From positions 8,131,501 through 8,195,500 of the forward strand of contig CM059558.1 of assembly GCA_030386875.1 (NCBI GenBank): a stretch of 64,000 nucleotides of DNA, given 5' to 3'. Each line of letters begins with the position of its first letter. Position 1 is the first letter of the stretch. The notes beneath the pieces were generated by a model that searched no databases, was not told the DNA's origin, and worked only from the letters and a program-made list of their open reading frames with translations. This document shows, one piece after another, positions 52,019-62,895 of the stretch. This DNA is from Morinoia aosen. Its lineage: Eukaryota > Arthropoda > Malacostraca > Amphipoda > Talitridae. The position numbers and the translations under genes are program-made.

Positions 52019-53295
52019 TGAGGGTCCATCTCTAGAACAGCTTCTCCAATAACTCTTCTTTCCTCCTTTTCAGCTTGTCGCCTAGTTACTTTATGGTTCT
52101 TATCAGCTTCGGTCTTTTCCAACAAATAAATGGTACATATGTTCACCTTTTCTTCGAGACCGGGGAAATAAACAATTTTTTGCTTCAGCTGACATGATGG
52201 CTCTTGGCATTTAATCAGGAAGCTGAAAAGTGGATCCCCTGCAAAACTGGAGTTGCGATGTTTTTTCCTTTCATAAACTTTTATAACGCAATCATTATTC
52301 ACGTTCCGTATGCCATTCAGAAGAGTCTTGTGCTTTTCATGTCCTGGTTCAAATATGTTGTTAGGGCTACAATTATCTATCACCACCTTAAATCTTTGCT
52401 TCAATTTATAAGAATGATTTATTTTTCTTTCCAAAAAATAATTTAGATTAGTTTCGACACTTCTTTTCTGCGCCGCAAGTTTCCATTCTCGCATGAAAGA
52501 TGCTTCATACACCTCATAATCTTGAGCCTGATGCACTTCGTTACTTTTTCCATTAATGCCTTCAGTGCTATATTCGACCTCGAAGCACACGGCTGGTGAT
52601 TTGTTTCCGTTTTCTTCCTGCGAGTTCTCCTCTTCCCCATCATCTTCGGAATTGGCCTCTGATCCCTCTTGAGAATCCGCCAGTGATGTGTCATCGGCTT
52701 GTGATGATTCTTCCTGTGAGTTCTCCTCTTCCCCATCATCTTCGGAATTGGCCTCTGATCCCTCTTGAGAATCCGCCAGTGATGTGTCATCGGCTTGTGA
52801 TGATTCTTCCTGTGAGTTCTCCTCTTCCCCATCATCTTCGGAATTGGCCTCTGATCCCTCTTGAGAAGCCGCCAGTGATGTGTCATCGGCTTGTGATGAT
52901 TCTTCCTGTGAGTTCTCCTCTTCCCCATCATCTTCGGAATTGGCCTCTGATCCCTCTTGAGAATCCGCCAGTGATGTGTCATCGGCTTGTGATGATTCTT
53001 CCTGTGAGTTCTCCTCTTCCCCATCATCTTCGGAATTGGCCTCTGATCCCTCTTGAGAAGCCGCCAGTGATGTGTCATCGGCTTGTGATGATTCTTCCTG
53101 TGAGTTCTCCTCTTCCCCATCATCTTCGGAATTGGCCTCTGATCCCTCTTGAGAAGCCGCCAGTGATGTGTCATCGGCTTGTGATGATTCTTCCTGTGAG
53201 TTCTCCTCTTCCCCATCATCTTCGGAATTGGCCTCTGATCCCTCTTGAGAATCCGCCAGTGATGTGTGTTCGGCTTCTGATGTTTTCCCATCGAC
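51970..53295 (-). CDS. Transposase N-terminal exon with acidic repeats
   Basis: The frame opens without ATG (first codon GTG after a stop) and has none until deep inside, so it must be joined to an upstream exon; a plausible acceptor ends at 53296. Residues 10-235 are seven repeats of a 32-residue acidic unit (SQEGSEANSEDDGEEE). The rest is ordered: MREWKLAAQKR near 285, VVIDNCSPNN near 318, and FLIKCQEPSC near 376, a Cys-bearing segment that may be a FLYWCH/WRKY-like zinc domain. It ends MDPQTCT..., where continuation into the transposase frame is expected. The acidic repeats could be an activation or nuclear-interaction region. Confidence 0.6.
   Translation of the reverse strand, partial: VDGKTSEAEHTSLADSQEGSEANSEDDGEEENSQEESSQADDTSLAASQEGSEANSEDDGEEENSQEESSQADDTSLAASQEGSEANSEDDGEEENSQEESSQADDTSLADSQEGSEANSEDDGEEENSQEESSQADDTSLAASQEGSEANSEDDGEEENSQEESSQADDTSLADSQEGSEANSEDDGEEENSQEESSQADDTSLADSQEGSEANSEDDGEEENSQEENGNKSPAVCFEVEYSTEGINGKSNEVHQAQDYEVYEASFMREWKLAAQKRSVETNLNYFLERKINHSYKLKQRFKVVIDNCSPNNIFEPGHEKHKTLLNGIRNVNNDCVIKVYERKKHRNSSFAGDPLFSFLIKCQEPSCQLKQKIVYFPGLEEKVNICTIYLLEKTEADKNHKVTRRQAEKEERRVIGEAVLEMDPQTCTMIKFDTRQLVRI
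52613..53280 (-). repeat. 96-bp coding minisatellite, seven copies
   Basis: Near-identical 96-bp units in tandem; only a handful of changes such as GAATCC/GAAGCC (Asp/Ala) separate copies. Because the period is a multiple of three and the copies nearly match, long open frames also appear in the other frames and strand; these are by-products. Confidence 0.95.
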
Positions 53296-53301
53296 CTTCA
53301 C

Positions 53302-55310
53302 CAGTGCACAATGAAAAGAACATTTTAATCACGGGTACCATTAGGCTGGATGTGTTTGTTTGACACCCACACCTGGATAATTTAGGGATGTAATGAATTG
53401 TGAATCCCTAAATTGATAATTTTGGGATTTAATACTGACGGAGAACCAGGGTTGGCACATAAAAAACCCACCCAAAAAAAAACACCTAAAAAAGCCCCAA
53501 AAAACCCACATTAAAAAACCCACTAAATAGTGTTTTTTTTTTGTTTTTTTTTGGGTTTTATCATGGTGACTACTGATTTTTCATTTCCAAATTTTACTAC
53601 TTTTTACTACCTTCAACGGCCAAAAAATTACTACCTTTTTTGAACACAAAGAATGTTGTCCAAATGTCCAGATGGTAGTAATAGGCCTATAATGAGTAAT
53701 GTAAGTCAATAATATCCGCAATACCAAAAGTTCAAAAGAAGCTCCAAGTTTCTTAATACTTAAAATACTTAATACTGAATGGAGCAACCGAAGCTTTACT
53801 GCAAAAAAGTTACCTAAATTTCTATGGTACCCAGTCCTAAATGAACTCCAACAAAAGTTTTGTGAAGACCTTGTCTTAACATCTTTCAACTATGAGGGCA
53901 ACAGTTCATCATATGGAAAAAATAAACTGACTGAAAACTAGTAGATACCAGGGGATTTTCAGATCCCTTTACAGCAGGATAGAATATCAAGGAATTTCAT
54001 TATGACCAAACACTATGGCACTTCGGAAATATGATTTTGTAAACTATTTCTATGGTACCTCAAAATCTAAATCGGCATCGTAATTGCGATCAATAATAAA
54101 TAGGTTATGAACATGTTATGTTACGGAACCAATCACGAAAATGCAAATTTCATCTAGCTTTCCTATATACTTTTAGTAGAAGAATGAACTTTGATTACAT
54201 GGAGTATCTGCATGCTATGACGACATCCTGGAGGTAACTGAATCGTCATGACTGCCAAAAGGAACTTCAAAGGAACTAAACCCTCATTCAAATGGTGACA
54301 CATTGTATAAAAAGATAATTTTATAGCATTATTCTTTCTGTATTTGGACATGAATGAACGTTACTGAAAAAAAACCTTCAGCTTTACAAAGAAGTAATTA
54401 AAAAAAAAACATTTATAGTCACAGTAAATCGTTTTTTCCCCAAATCGAAGTGGACAGAATAAACTCGTCTTTCAAAGGAAGATAATACTGCTCACAATCA
54501 AGCTCAGGTTTAAAAAAAAACCTTTATGGATATAAATGAACTGCGGAGAAGTTCCTACGACGTCATTGCAATGGTTCTATCCTGACGCAACAACTTTTAG
54601 TGTGGACATATTCGTCTTAGAACAAGAATTGGAAGGCTACATCAAGTTCATGATAGTCAAGACCTTACCAGCTAAATATATGACTTGGAATTAAACATTA
54701 TTCATTAGGAGAACTTACTCATTAGGAGGACTTCATTCATTAAGAGGACTGTTCACAACTTACTCATCTGGAATTGCAGCAGGACTCTCTAAAAGCTAAT
54801 TAAGAATAATTTTATTTCTGTACTTACGTTTGTGAATAAAATACTTTAATTTTTGAGTATCAAGTACACAAAAAGAACAATTACGCCAACTTTGCTATAC
54901 ATTTAACGGGCAACTGCATCCACTAAAGATGAAATCCAATAAAATGTAAGAGTTATTTAGCGATAAGTACAACTTCCTATTTAAAAATTTTTGCTTGTGG
55001 TTGAAAGTTATTCATGAGATTTAAAAGAAAAATTTCACAAGATGTTTTACATTTAAGAGAATCGTAATTCTTAATAAAATATAAATAATTTTACTTGACA
55101 AACATTTCAATAAAAGCTACTTGATATGCTTCCACAAGAAAATATGTAGCGATGGTATTTCATTTTTCCTTGAAATCGTACAATGCATATTTGATACGTA
55201 AGAATAAAAGATGTTAAATGTCGACCTCATAATCATAATTCGCTCAGCACAAAGAAGAAACCATCGCTTCATCAATTCACTTTAGAGAATGGAAACAAAT
55301 TAGAACTCAC
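53302..55310. other. No gene seen; probable intron of the transposase gene
   Basis: An A/C-rich simple stretch lies at 53460-53550. No coding region recognised. If the exon model is right, 53296-55310 is an intron. Confidence 0.35.
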
Positions 55311-55452
55311 CTTAGCGCACTTCGCCGTAGATGCTGAATCGTTTTCAGCGTGAAAATATTCATTGAGACGAACACCTCCGGTGGGAGGTCCTTTGCTTGT
55401 ATCGCACTTCAACTTGAAAGTAAAAGAAAAGCGACCATAAGTGAGTATCAGG
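55311..55452 (-). CDS. Candidate upstream exon of the transposase gene
   Basis: The minus frame reads TYGRFSFTFKLKCDTSKG to STAKCAK and ends at AAG|GTGAGT (55311/55310), a near-perfect splice donor. The donor phase (0) fits the acceptor phase at 53296/53295. No ATG in frame, so it needs another exon before it. The upstream side is unclear because a dispersed repeat begins at about 55459. Confidence 0.35.
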
Positions 55453-55458
55453 CAACGT

Positions 55459-55614
55459 AGCTTACTGTTTCCGTGCACCTTTTGTATAGATTCCGCGTTC
55501 CCTCAACTCCATACTAAATGGTGCCTTCCTCTTTCCTTTCTTAGAACATCTTTGTCGGGGTTAAGGGAGGCAAAAACTTTATTATATAAAATAATAATAA
55601 CAATAATAATGGAA
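55459..55614 (+). repeat. Dispersed repeat with ATA-rich tail (family of 62.7 kb)
   Basis: Shares about 150 bp with 62745-62895, including CATACTAAATGGTGCCTTCC, and ends in an ATAATAATAACAATAATAA tail. Retroposed element (SINE or LINE 3' end) that inserted into the MULE. Confidence 0.75.
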
Positions 55615-56264
55615 AGAACGGAAATATGTTAATGAGGAAATAATTATCAAAACTTGCGCAAACGTTGTAATATATGCTTTACACTTCATTTTGTGATGTT
55701 TAGTTATGACGTTTCAGCAGTACTATTGTTTCCATTACATTACTGTACTTTTTCATAAAAGTGCATTTGTACACGAGTTATCAAAAAAATTTATATTTGT
55801 TATTTTTGTTATTTTCAAACGCTTCCTATCAATTTATTGTCCAATTCCGCTAGGGATTGCGACCTAAACATGTTTAATGAGGATAATAATAATAATGGTT
55901 CATTTGATAGGGTGTCATCTACCGGATGATCGTCGGTAGGAAATAACCCTTGGGTAATTGCTTATAGGGTTTCTTTGCTTATTTGCCTTTTAATAATAGG
56001 GTAAATAATTAAAGAAGTAATCAATGAATTATGATTTCTGCAGAATTGATGGAAAGGTAATTAGTTATTAATGAACATTAAATAAAATTTAAATATTTAC
56101 CAATTAAGATTAATTAACAAAGGTTCAGACCAAGGTTCAACCCTGTGGTTAGGGTAATGTATAGTATTTTATATATTTTAAATGCACAAGCTGAAAAAAA
56201 TATTACGTAATTTGGGTATTGTAACTATCACAAACTAAAAAGGATTTAAATCGATAGCAAATTG
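55615..56264. other. No gene seen
   Basis: AT-rich; an ATAATAATAATAATGG microsatellite lies near 55885. Confidence 0.5.
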
Positions 56265-56470
56265 ACAAAGAGCAAATCAGATTTCACTTAGCGCAATTCT
56301 ATTTTCACGAGGAGCAAATCAAATTTCACTTGGAGCAATTCTATTTTTACGAGGACCAAATCAAATTTCACTTGGAGAAATTCTATTTTTACGAGGAGCA
56401 AATCAAAATTCACTTCGAGCAATTCTATTTTCACGAGGAGCAAATCAAATTTCACTTGGAGCAAATCAAC
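56265..56470. repeat. Minisatellite of about 50 bp unit
   Basis: Four to five imperfect copies of GAGCAAATCAAATTTCACTT followed by GGAGCAATTCTATTTTTAC. Function unknown. Confidence 0.85.
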
Positions 56471-56633
56471 TTGTAAATGGTAGAGATAGGACTTTAGTGT
56501 TTTAATATTATTGCAATTTCCATCGCTACACAGTGTAGTCTAGACTAGCTCATAATATAGTTCAACTCTTTCATCAGAATATATTTAGGGGTTTGGTTTT
56601 GCAGGTAATAAAAAATATACTGTAATAGATACA

Positions 56634-56807
56634 ATGGCAACAGACGATGTAGAAAGTAAAGCCTATGTGGGGCGATACTATGTTAAAGATGCAACTGGAG
56701 AAAGTGCGAAGTGTATACAGTGCGGCAAGAGTTTACTTTGAAAAGGCTGGTCTACCAGTGGTTTGTTACATCACCTAAAGAGTGAACACAATATAGTGAA
56801 GCCTTAA
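56634..56807 (+). pseudogene. BED zinc-finger fragment, hAT-transposase type
   Basis: ATG at 56634, preceded by TTTGGTTTTGCAG, a splice-acceptor-like site. The 57-codon frame has AKCIQCGKSL, then STSGLLHHLKSEHN, giving C-x2-C and H-x4-H spacing of a BED finger as found at the N-terminus of hAT transposases. A TGA at codon 36 interrupts it between the Cys and His pairs. Nothing of the rest of a hAT transposase is seen nearby. A dead fragment. Confidence 0.65.
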
Positions 56808-57091
56808 ACTGTAGACCTAGTTGCTTCAACTAGTAGCTGAGAAAAAAAAATCTATTGGAACAAAGCACCCTCTTGCAAGAGGGCTTTGCTTCTTGCAAGC
56901 ACTAAACATAAACAAACAAAAATAACATGTTTCGTAAAGATGCATCAAATTTCTCAGGAAGAAAAAGTGACTAAGATTGTAGCAATATAGGAAATCCTTC
57001 TCAGATAAGAATTTTTCACTCATATAAATATGTATTATATATATACATCGGAGTCGGACTCGCACAAACTAATTTAAGTTTATTAATTTAC

Positions 57092-57274
57092 CTGAACTAT
57101 TCTTGCCAATTGGTAGTTGAAAGCTGCATTCGAGGATTCCAGTGTTCTGAAGCGATTTCTGTCTCTTTCTGGTCTTCTACTTCCTAATTTTTTAGATAAT
57201 AGTATATAAAGGGCATTTTTGCTTCTCACACTCTTGCTCGGAAACGTTTTCATGAGCTCGACTACACTGTCCAT
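57092..57274 (-). CDS. Candidate first exon of the transposase gene
   Basis: The minus frame starts AAAATGGAC, a good start context, and encodes MDSVVELMKTFPSKS then a basic stretch (KKLGSRRPERDRNR). It ends at CAG|GTAAAT, a plausible donor in phase 0, compatible with the 55.3-kb exon. The function of this N-terminus is unknown; the basic patch could contact DNA or be a nuclear signal. Weakly supported. Confidence 0.3.
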
Positions 57275-59147
57275 TTTGAAAGAAGAAAGAATTCACAATA
57301 TTGAAACGTGCACTTTTTGATTGTCTTAGTTAGTTTTGATCTTTGATTAGTCAAATTTTTTATGATCGTCTGCTGTGACTAAAGGAATGGAGAACCTAGC
57401 ACGAGAACTCTTCACATAAAACTGACGCAATATGCACGGAGCATATCGCAACTGCAGGAGAGATCTCAAAACATCCCGAGCGCAAGCCTCTGGGCCTCCA
57501 AAACATTTAAGGGCTTCGTCAGCAGAAATATGCAGTGTGCGCAAAATAATCCCGGCGTCTAGCTGTCCACATGTTATGAGTTAGATTAAAGAGTCTCACT
57601 TTAAATATGAAGTAGAAAACAGAATTGTTTTTTTCCAATATAAGTTTTACAGTTTCACATGCGAAAACTGAATTCTGTAACCCATCCGTTGTTTCTTAAA
57701 GCTGAAAAGTTCAACGTAACTTACCCATACGAATGAAAAATTGAAACTGAAAAATATTTATCTCTAATTTGCTGATTCGATGAATCTATACATTGGGATG
57801 TAAGAATGATTTAATAAGAAATTAAAGTGCTGAAAGTAGTATTTGAAACAAATTCAATCAAAACATATAAATTAATTCGGCAGTGTTATATCTGGGGCTA
57901 GTAAGCCGTAAAAATGTGCGGTTCTTATTTGCTATAATTTAACGAAACATGGATAAATAAATCAGGATTATTAAGCGGCACATAAAATATAAGAAAAGGT
58001 AATTGCCTTGTCGCTTGTAGAAAAGCTGATTGGAAGGAAAAAATAAAAAGTATTCAGTGCTTATATTGGAGCTCGTCGTAAAATTCGATCAAATATCAAA
58101 ACCGAAAACACATTAAATTTGAACCGTCTCGGCTGCGGCCTGCCGGTAAAGTAAACAATGAAGTATTGGACTAGCTAAAATTTTTGACTAGGTAAAATGT
58201 GGACTAGCTAAAATTTTATAATACTTCATGGCGGAGAAGCATGGTTCTCACTTTTAAGAACGTATTCTTGAAATGTTCAGAACTTTTATATTTTACCCAT
58301 CCATCAATTTAATTATTTAAAAAACAAAATCAACGCGAAATTTTTTTACTTAAAGCTATGAATTTTAAGTCAAAAATGTGATAAACCCGTCAATATTGAA
58401 CTAGACGCATCGTAAACGCCTGTTGAGCTGAAATAAATTTTGAAAAAAGTAACCAAAAATACCTGAGCATACATCCTGAAAGAACGCGTTGAGGCATCGA
58501 AACAGATTCATTAAGAATAAACATAAACACAACACAAAAATTGTAGTGGATATAATGTATAAACGCCTAAATGAACTGATTCAAAAGAATATTAATAAAA
58601 ACAGGCAGTCCATAATAATTCGTTATGCACTACCATAAATTAGTTTATCAAAAATATTTCGCCCTAATGGTCACTCAATATAATTTTGGAAAATATACCA
58701 ACCAAACCAGCTTTGCGAATGACAATTTGATTAGTTGAACTCTTGAATTAAATGAAAACAAAAGAAAAAACAAAGTGACACAACTTATCTAGACACAGCA
58801 ACCGCGGGGAAAAAACTAATAGTTGAGTTCGAGGTTCCACAAATGCTTGAAATGGAAGTAGAATAATATTCTAGGTTTTCTAGGGCTTAAAGATAGTACA
58901 TAAGCACAAAACAATTTAAATATTCGCTAAAAAAGGCTTCAGGATCAAAATATACCTTGACACAACAGGAAAACTTAAGCATTTATTCTCCGAAAATATT
59001 GATGTAAAAAATGATATCACACTGAGGTTAATTATAATTGTTATTGATTTCCCATGCCTTCTTTTGCCATGAAAAGGTCTGTTCATTGTAAGTAAATTTG
59101 CGGATATTGCTATTTCGTATGTTAGGATAGGATGTTTTGACAACGCG
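57275..59147. other. MULE interior, no gene recognised
   Basis: A 65-codon minus frame at 57347-57544 (EALKCFGGPEACARDVLRSL) has balanced composition but no family. The rest is AT-rich without motifs. Confidence 0.4.
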
Positions 59148-60806
59148 CGAAGTACGAGTCGGTCAACCTAAGTTTTTTGACGGCGCGCGAGTCGGGTAAG
59201 CTTATCGAATAATTTCTGTATTTTTCAGAGAACCGTTAGGGTCGTGGTCTTGTGTTCGATATGGGAGGGAGAGAATGTTTCGCTCTTTCATTTAAGAGTA
59301 ATTTGAAGTCGATGAGTGGATTCTTTCAAAAGTTACGAGTCGGTAAACGCAATTACTTTCGACGGCGCGCGAGTCGGGTAAGCTTATCGAATAATTTCTG
59401 TATTTTTCAGAGAACCGTTAGGGTCGTGGTCATGTGTTCGATATGGGAGGTAGAGAATGTTTCGCTCTTTCATTTAAGAGTAATTAGAAGTCGATGAGTG
59501 GATTCTTTCAAAAGTTACGAGTCGGTAAACGCAATTAATTTTGACGGCGCGCGAGTCGGGTAAGCTTATCGAATAATTTCTGTATTTATGAGAGAACCGT
59601 TAGGGTCGTGGTCTTGTGTTCAATATGGGAGGTAGAGAATGTTTCGCTCTTTCATTTAAGAGTAATTAGAAGTCGATGAGTGGATTCTTTCAAAAGTTAC
59701 GAGTCGGTAAACGCAATTAATTTTGACGGCGCGCGAGTCGGGTAAGCTTATCGAATAATTTCTGTATTTATGAGAGAACCGTTAGGGTCGTGGTCTTGTG
59801 TTCGATATGGGAGGTAGAGAATGTTTCGCTCTTTCATTTAAGAGTAATTAGAAGTCGATGAGTGGATTCTTTCAAAAGTTACGAGTCGGTAAACGCAATT
59901 AATTTTGACGGCGCGCGAGTCGGGTAAGCTTATCGAATAATTTCTGTATTTATGAGAGAACCGTTAGGGTCGTGGTCTTGTGTTCAATATGGGAGGTAGA
60001 GAATGTTTCGCTCTTTCATTTAAGAGTAATTAGAAGTCGATGAGTGGATTCTTTCAAAAGTTACGAGTCGGTAAACGCAATTAATTTTGACGGCGCGCGA
60101 GTCGGGTAAGCTTATCGAATAATTTCTGTATTTATGAGAGAACCGTTAGGGTCGTGGTCTTGTGTTCGATATGGGAGGTAGAGAATGTTTCGCTCTTTCA
60201 TTTAAGAGTAATTAGAAGTCGATGAGTGGATTCTTTCAAAAGTTACGAGTCGGTAAACGCAATTAATTTTGACGGCGCGCGAGTCGGGTAAGCTTATCGA
60301 ATAATTTCTGTATTTATGAGAGAACCGTTAGGGTCGTGGTCTTGTGTTCGATATGGGAGGTAGAGAATGTTTTGCTCTTTCATTTAAGAGTAATTAGAAG
60401 TCGATGAGTGGATTCTTTCAAAAGTTACGAGTCGGTAAACGCAATTAATTTTGACGGCGCGCGAGTCGGGTAAGCTTATCGAATAATTTCTGTATTTATG
60501 AGAGAACCGTTAGGGTCGTGGTCTTGTGTTCGATATGGGAGGTAGAGAATGTTTCGCTCTTTCATTTAAGAGTAATTAGAAGTCGATGAGTGGATTCTTT
60601 CAAAAGTTACGAGTCGGTAAACGCAATTAATTTTGACGGCGCGCGAGTCGGGTAAGCTTATCGAATAATTTCTGTATTTTTCAGAGAACCGTTAGGGTCG
60701 TGGTCTTGTGTTCGATATGGGAGGGAGAGAGACTTTCGCTCTTTCATTTGAGAGTAATTTGAAGTCGATGGGTGCATTCGTTCCAAAGTTACGAGTCGGT
60801 AAACTT
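59148..60806 (-). repeat. Right-arm array of 182-bp satellite, about nine copies
   Basis: The same monomers as the left array in inverted orientation, 182 bp apart. Mostly type B, with a type A unit next to the outer block. The innermost copy is degenerate. No seven-monomer order is visible, so the two arms have evolved separately. Confidence 0.96.
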
Positions 60807-60976
60807 AAGTGTAAAGTCGCACGAGGTGAACTCAAGAAATCTCCAGAAATTCTGTACCTAACTGCGTTATGAAGTCCCTCTGCTGCCGCCTGCCGGTCTT
60901 CTTTACCCTGTTTTTAGGGAGAAAGAGTGCGTTCGAGTTTCCGTTCGCGCGACTGGTCGCAATTTGGCACGCCGGT
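60803..60976 (-). repeat. MULE right outer inverted-repeat block
   Basis: Inverted copy of 42965-43138, ending GGCACGCCGGT, followed directly by the second CTACCGAAAA (60977-60986). Confidence 0.93.
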
Positions 60977-61186
60977 CTACCGAAAATCCTATCGGCATTA
61001 AAGATGCACTAAGTGGTGTTGAAAACTGGTGTTGTGCTGTGGTTTTATGATCACAGGGCTTTGGACCTGGAAGGTAAGAAATTGAACTTTGAATATTATT
61101 TAAATTTAATTTAAAATGGATTGCTCATAACTGATTTTTTCCCTTGATGAAGTTGCATCTCTCTGTCAAATCTTTGAAAAAGATGC

Positions 61187-61731
61187 GGTAAATCTGAAGG
61201 AGATGACAGTTGTCGATTATGTAAATTTCGATGCTTAGCATAGTTGATTAGATCGAAATAAACAAGTTTTCTTCTATGCACTTTTTGTCTCAAAGGAGGA
61301 TTTTATTAGTTATAACGGTAAATGACTTACCGCAACTCCAGTCTTTGAAGCGGTAAGAAATTCTTTGATCGAGTTGTATGGCACTACTGCAATGGCGTCT
61401 CGCTTCCAGCGCTCTGTCTTGAAAGACGAAACCAACCTACCGCTATACCTCGTTAAATACTCATTTGACGAAAAAAGTGTATAGAATAAAAGTTGTTTTT
61501 TTCGATGTTATTACCATGTTTCAAGCAACAAAAATTTGAAAATCGATGATTAGCTGTTTATTCGAGCGCATTCGTCATCAATGACGAAACTAAACTTACC
61601 GCTATAAATCGTAAAATACTCATTTGAGACGAAAAATGAATAGAAGAAAACTCGTTTATTTTGATTCAATTAATTAGGTTCAGGCATCAAAATGTGGAAA
61701 ATCGACAACTGTCATCTCCTTCAGATTTACC
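61187..61731. repeat. Foldback repeat with a third internal copy
   Basis: GGTAAATCTGAAGGAGATGACAG (read in two parts) at 61187 recurs inverted at the 61731 end, and similarity continues for about 150 bp on each side. A further related copy at 61420-61550 is in the orientation of the right arm. No coding. Probably a non-autonomous foldback element. Confidence 0.75.
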
Positions 61732-61879
61732 AAAGATGCAGTAGACGATTTAAAATTCGATATGCTTGTTCAATAGGAAAATGCTGTTGACTCGCCTGAA
61801 ATTTGAAGTATAAAGGAAATAAGGACAATATTTATTTTAGGTCAGGCAAGGAAATAAATAATTTGGGGGCAAATAATCA

Positions 61880-61975
61880 ATAAAGGAACACATTTAATAA
61901 CCTTTTACAGGAATGACATTCTGCTCGCTGATGCGTTATTTTTGAATAATTGTACTTTGAAGTGGGCGCCGGCGC
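61880..61975. repeat. Relative of the 36.8-kb foldback arm
   Basis: GACATTCTGCTCGCTGATGCG here matches GATATTCTGCTATCTGATGCG near 36842, with neighbouring similarity. It ends at a GC-rich palindromic patch (GGCGCCGGCGCGCGCGGCGCC, 61964-61984). Confidence 0.55.
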
Positions 61976-61984
61976 GCGCGGCGC

Positions 61985-62639
61985 CGTTATTTAGTTATTA
62001 AGGGTAGTTGACCCCCTATTACAAGCGTAAAGAGGTTGGGTCGTGAGGGTTAGCCACAGTTCTTATAGCGAAAATTATAAATAAAGCTTCTAACCCACCC
62101 ATTAGGGTGACGACCGCAATCTTGTTTACATCGGATCCAAGATGGCGGCGCCCATGGTGGTCGCCTGCCTGACCTAAAGTAAATATTGACCGGAAATAAA
62201 GAAAGAAGAAAATAATGTGCACAAATTCTATGCTGATTAATGACATACTGCTTATTTTCAAAAAAAATTTAATAGCATTGAGCTTTTCATACTAAAAAGG
62301 TAACATAAATCTTGTGATAGGGTGCTATCAGCTCTAATAGTATCTAAATTTTTATGTCTAAATTATTCAGGAAGTAAGATGAGATGACAAATTTGACCAG
62401 GTTTACAATAAAAAAAACTTCACTGGCATTGTTGAAATTTTGATCTCTCCTTTATGTTGAAATTAGCAAGTAGAAAGCTTAGAACCTGCAGTGCTCAGCA
62501 TGAAAGCTAGTTTGGACTGCAGACTGTAAAACTTGTGTGCTGTATATTGGATGCATTTTCAGAATAGCTTGACTATGTGAGGGCCTGAGCTAAAGGTTAG
62601 GTAGGTTTACTTTTTGTTGAAATAGAATAGGTTTTTATT
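61985..62639. other. No gene recognised
   Basis: AAGATGGCGGCGCCCATGG at 62141 contains a YY1-like site, as near gene starts, but no supported gene follows on either strand. Confidence 0.4.
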
Positions 62640-62895
62640 CTGTTACGGACCATCTTTTTTTGGTTCACTGCTGTCCTGTTTTTCAGCACCTACTACTTTC
62701 TTCTTCAATTTTTTCTTGCTTCATGAACTTCTTTCTTAGCTTACTGTTTCTGTGCACCTTGTGCATAAATACCCCCTTCCCTCAACTACATACTAAATGG
62801 TGCCTTCCTCCTTCCTTTCTTAAAACATCTTTGTTTTGGTTCTGAGAAGCTAAAACTTTCTTATATAATAATGATAATAATAATAATAAAAATTC
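62640..62895 (+). repeat. Dispersed repeat with ATA-rich tail, longest copy
   Basis: Its 5' half matches 10437-10520 and its 3' half 55459-55614. It ends in an ATAATAATAATAA-type tail. This copy joins the two shorter ones into one family, probably a retroposon 3' end or SINE. Confidence 0.7.

Larger units (their letters stand above)
42965..60976. mobile_element. Foldback-like MULE element, 18,012 bp
   Basis: Both ends begin ACCGGCGTGCC and are bounded by a perfect 10-bp duplication. Each inverted repeat is a 174-bp outer block followed by an array of a 182-bp satellite: about 27 monomers on the left, about nine on the right. The interior carries, on the minus strand, a MULE-type DDE transposase with a C-terminal Ulp1-like domain, and an acidic-repeat upstream reading frame. 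Satellite-built long inverted repeats around a MULE transposase recall the FB-NOF elements of Drosophila; the comparison is from knowledge, not a search. Other elements have inserted inside it. Confidence 0.92.

Noticed and set aside
52443-53363. Long open frames of 282 (-) and 255 (+) codons over the acidic repeat
   Set aside because: The 96-bp period keeps all frames open. Only the frame that continues into the Cys-bearing domain and the transposase makes biological sense.
62019-62261. 80-codon minus frame near a YY1-like site as a host gene start
   Set aside because: No recognised domain, no supported splice sites and no continuation.
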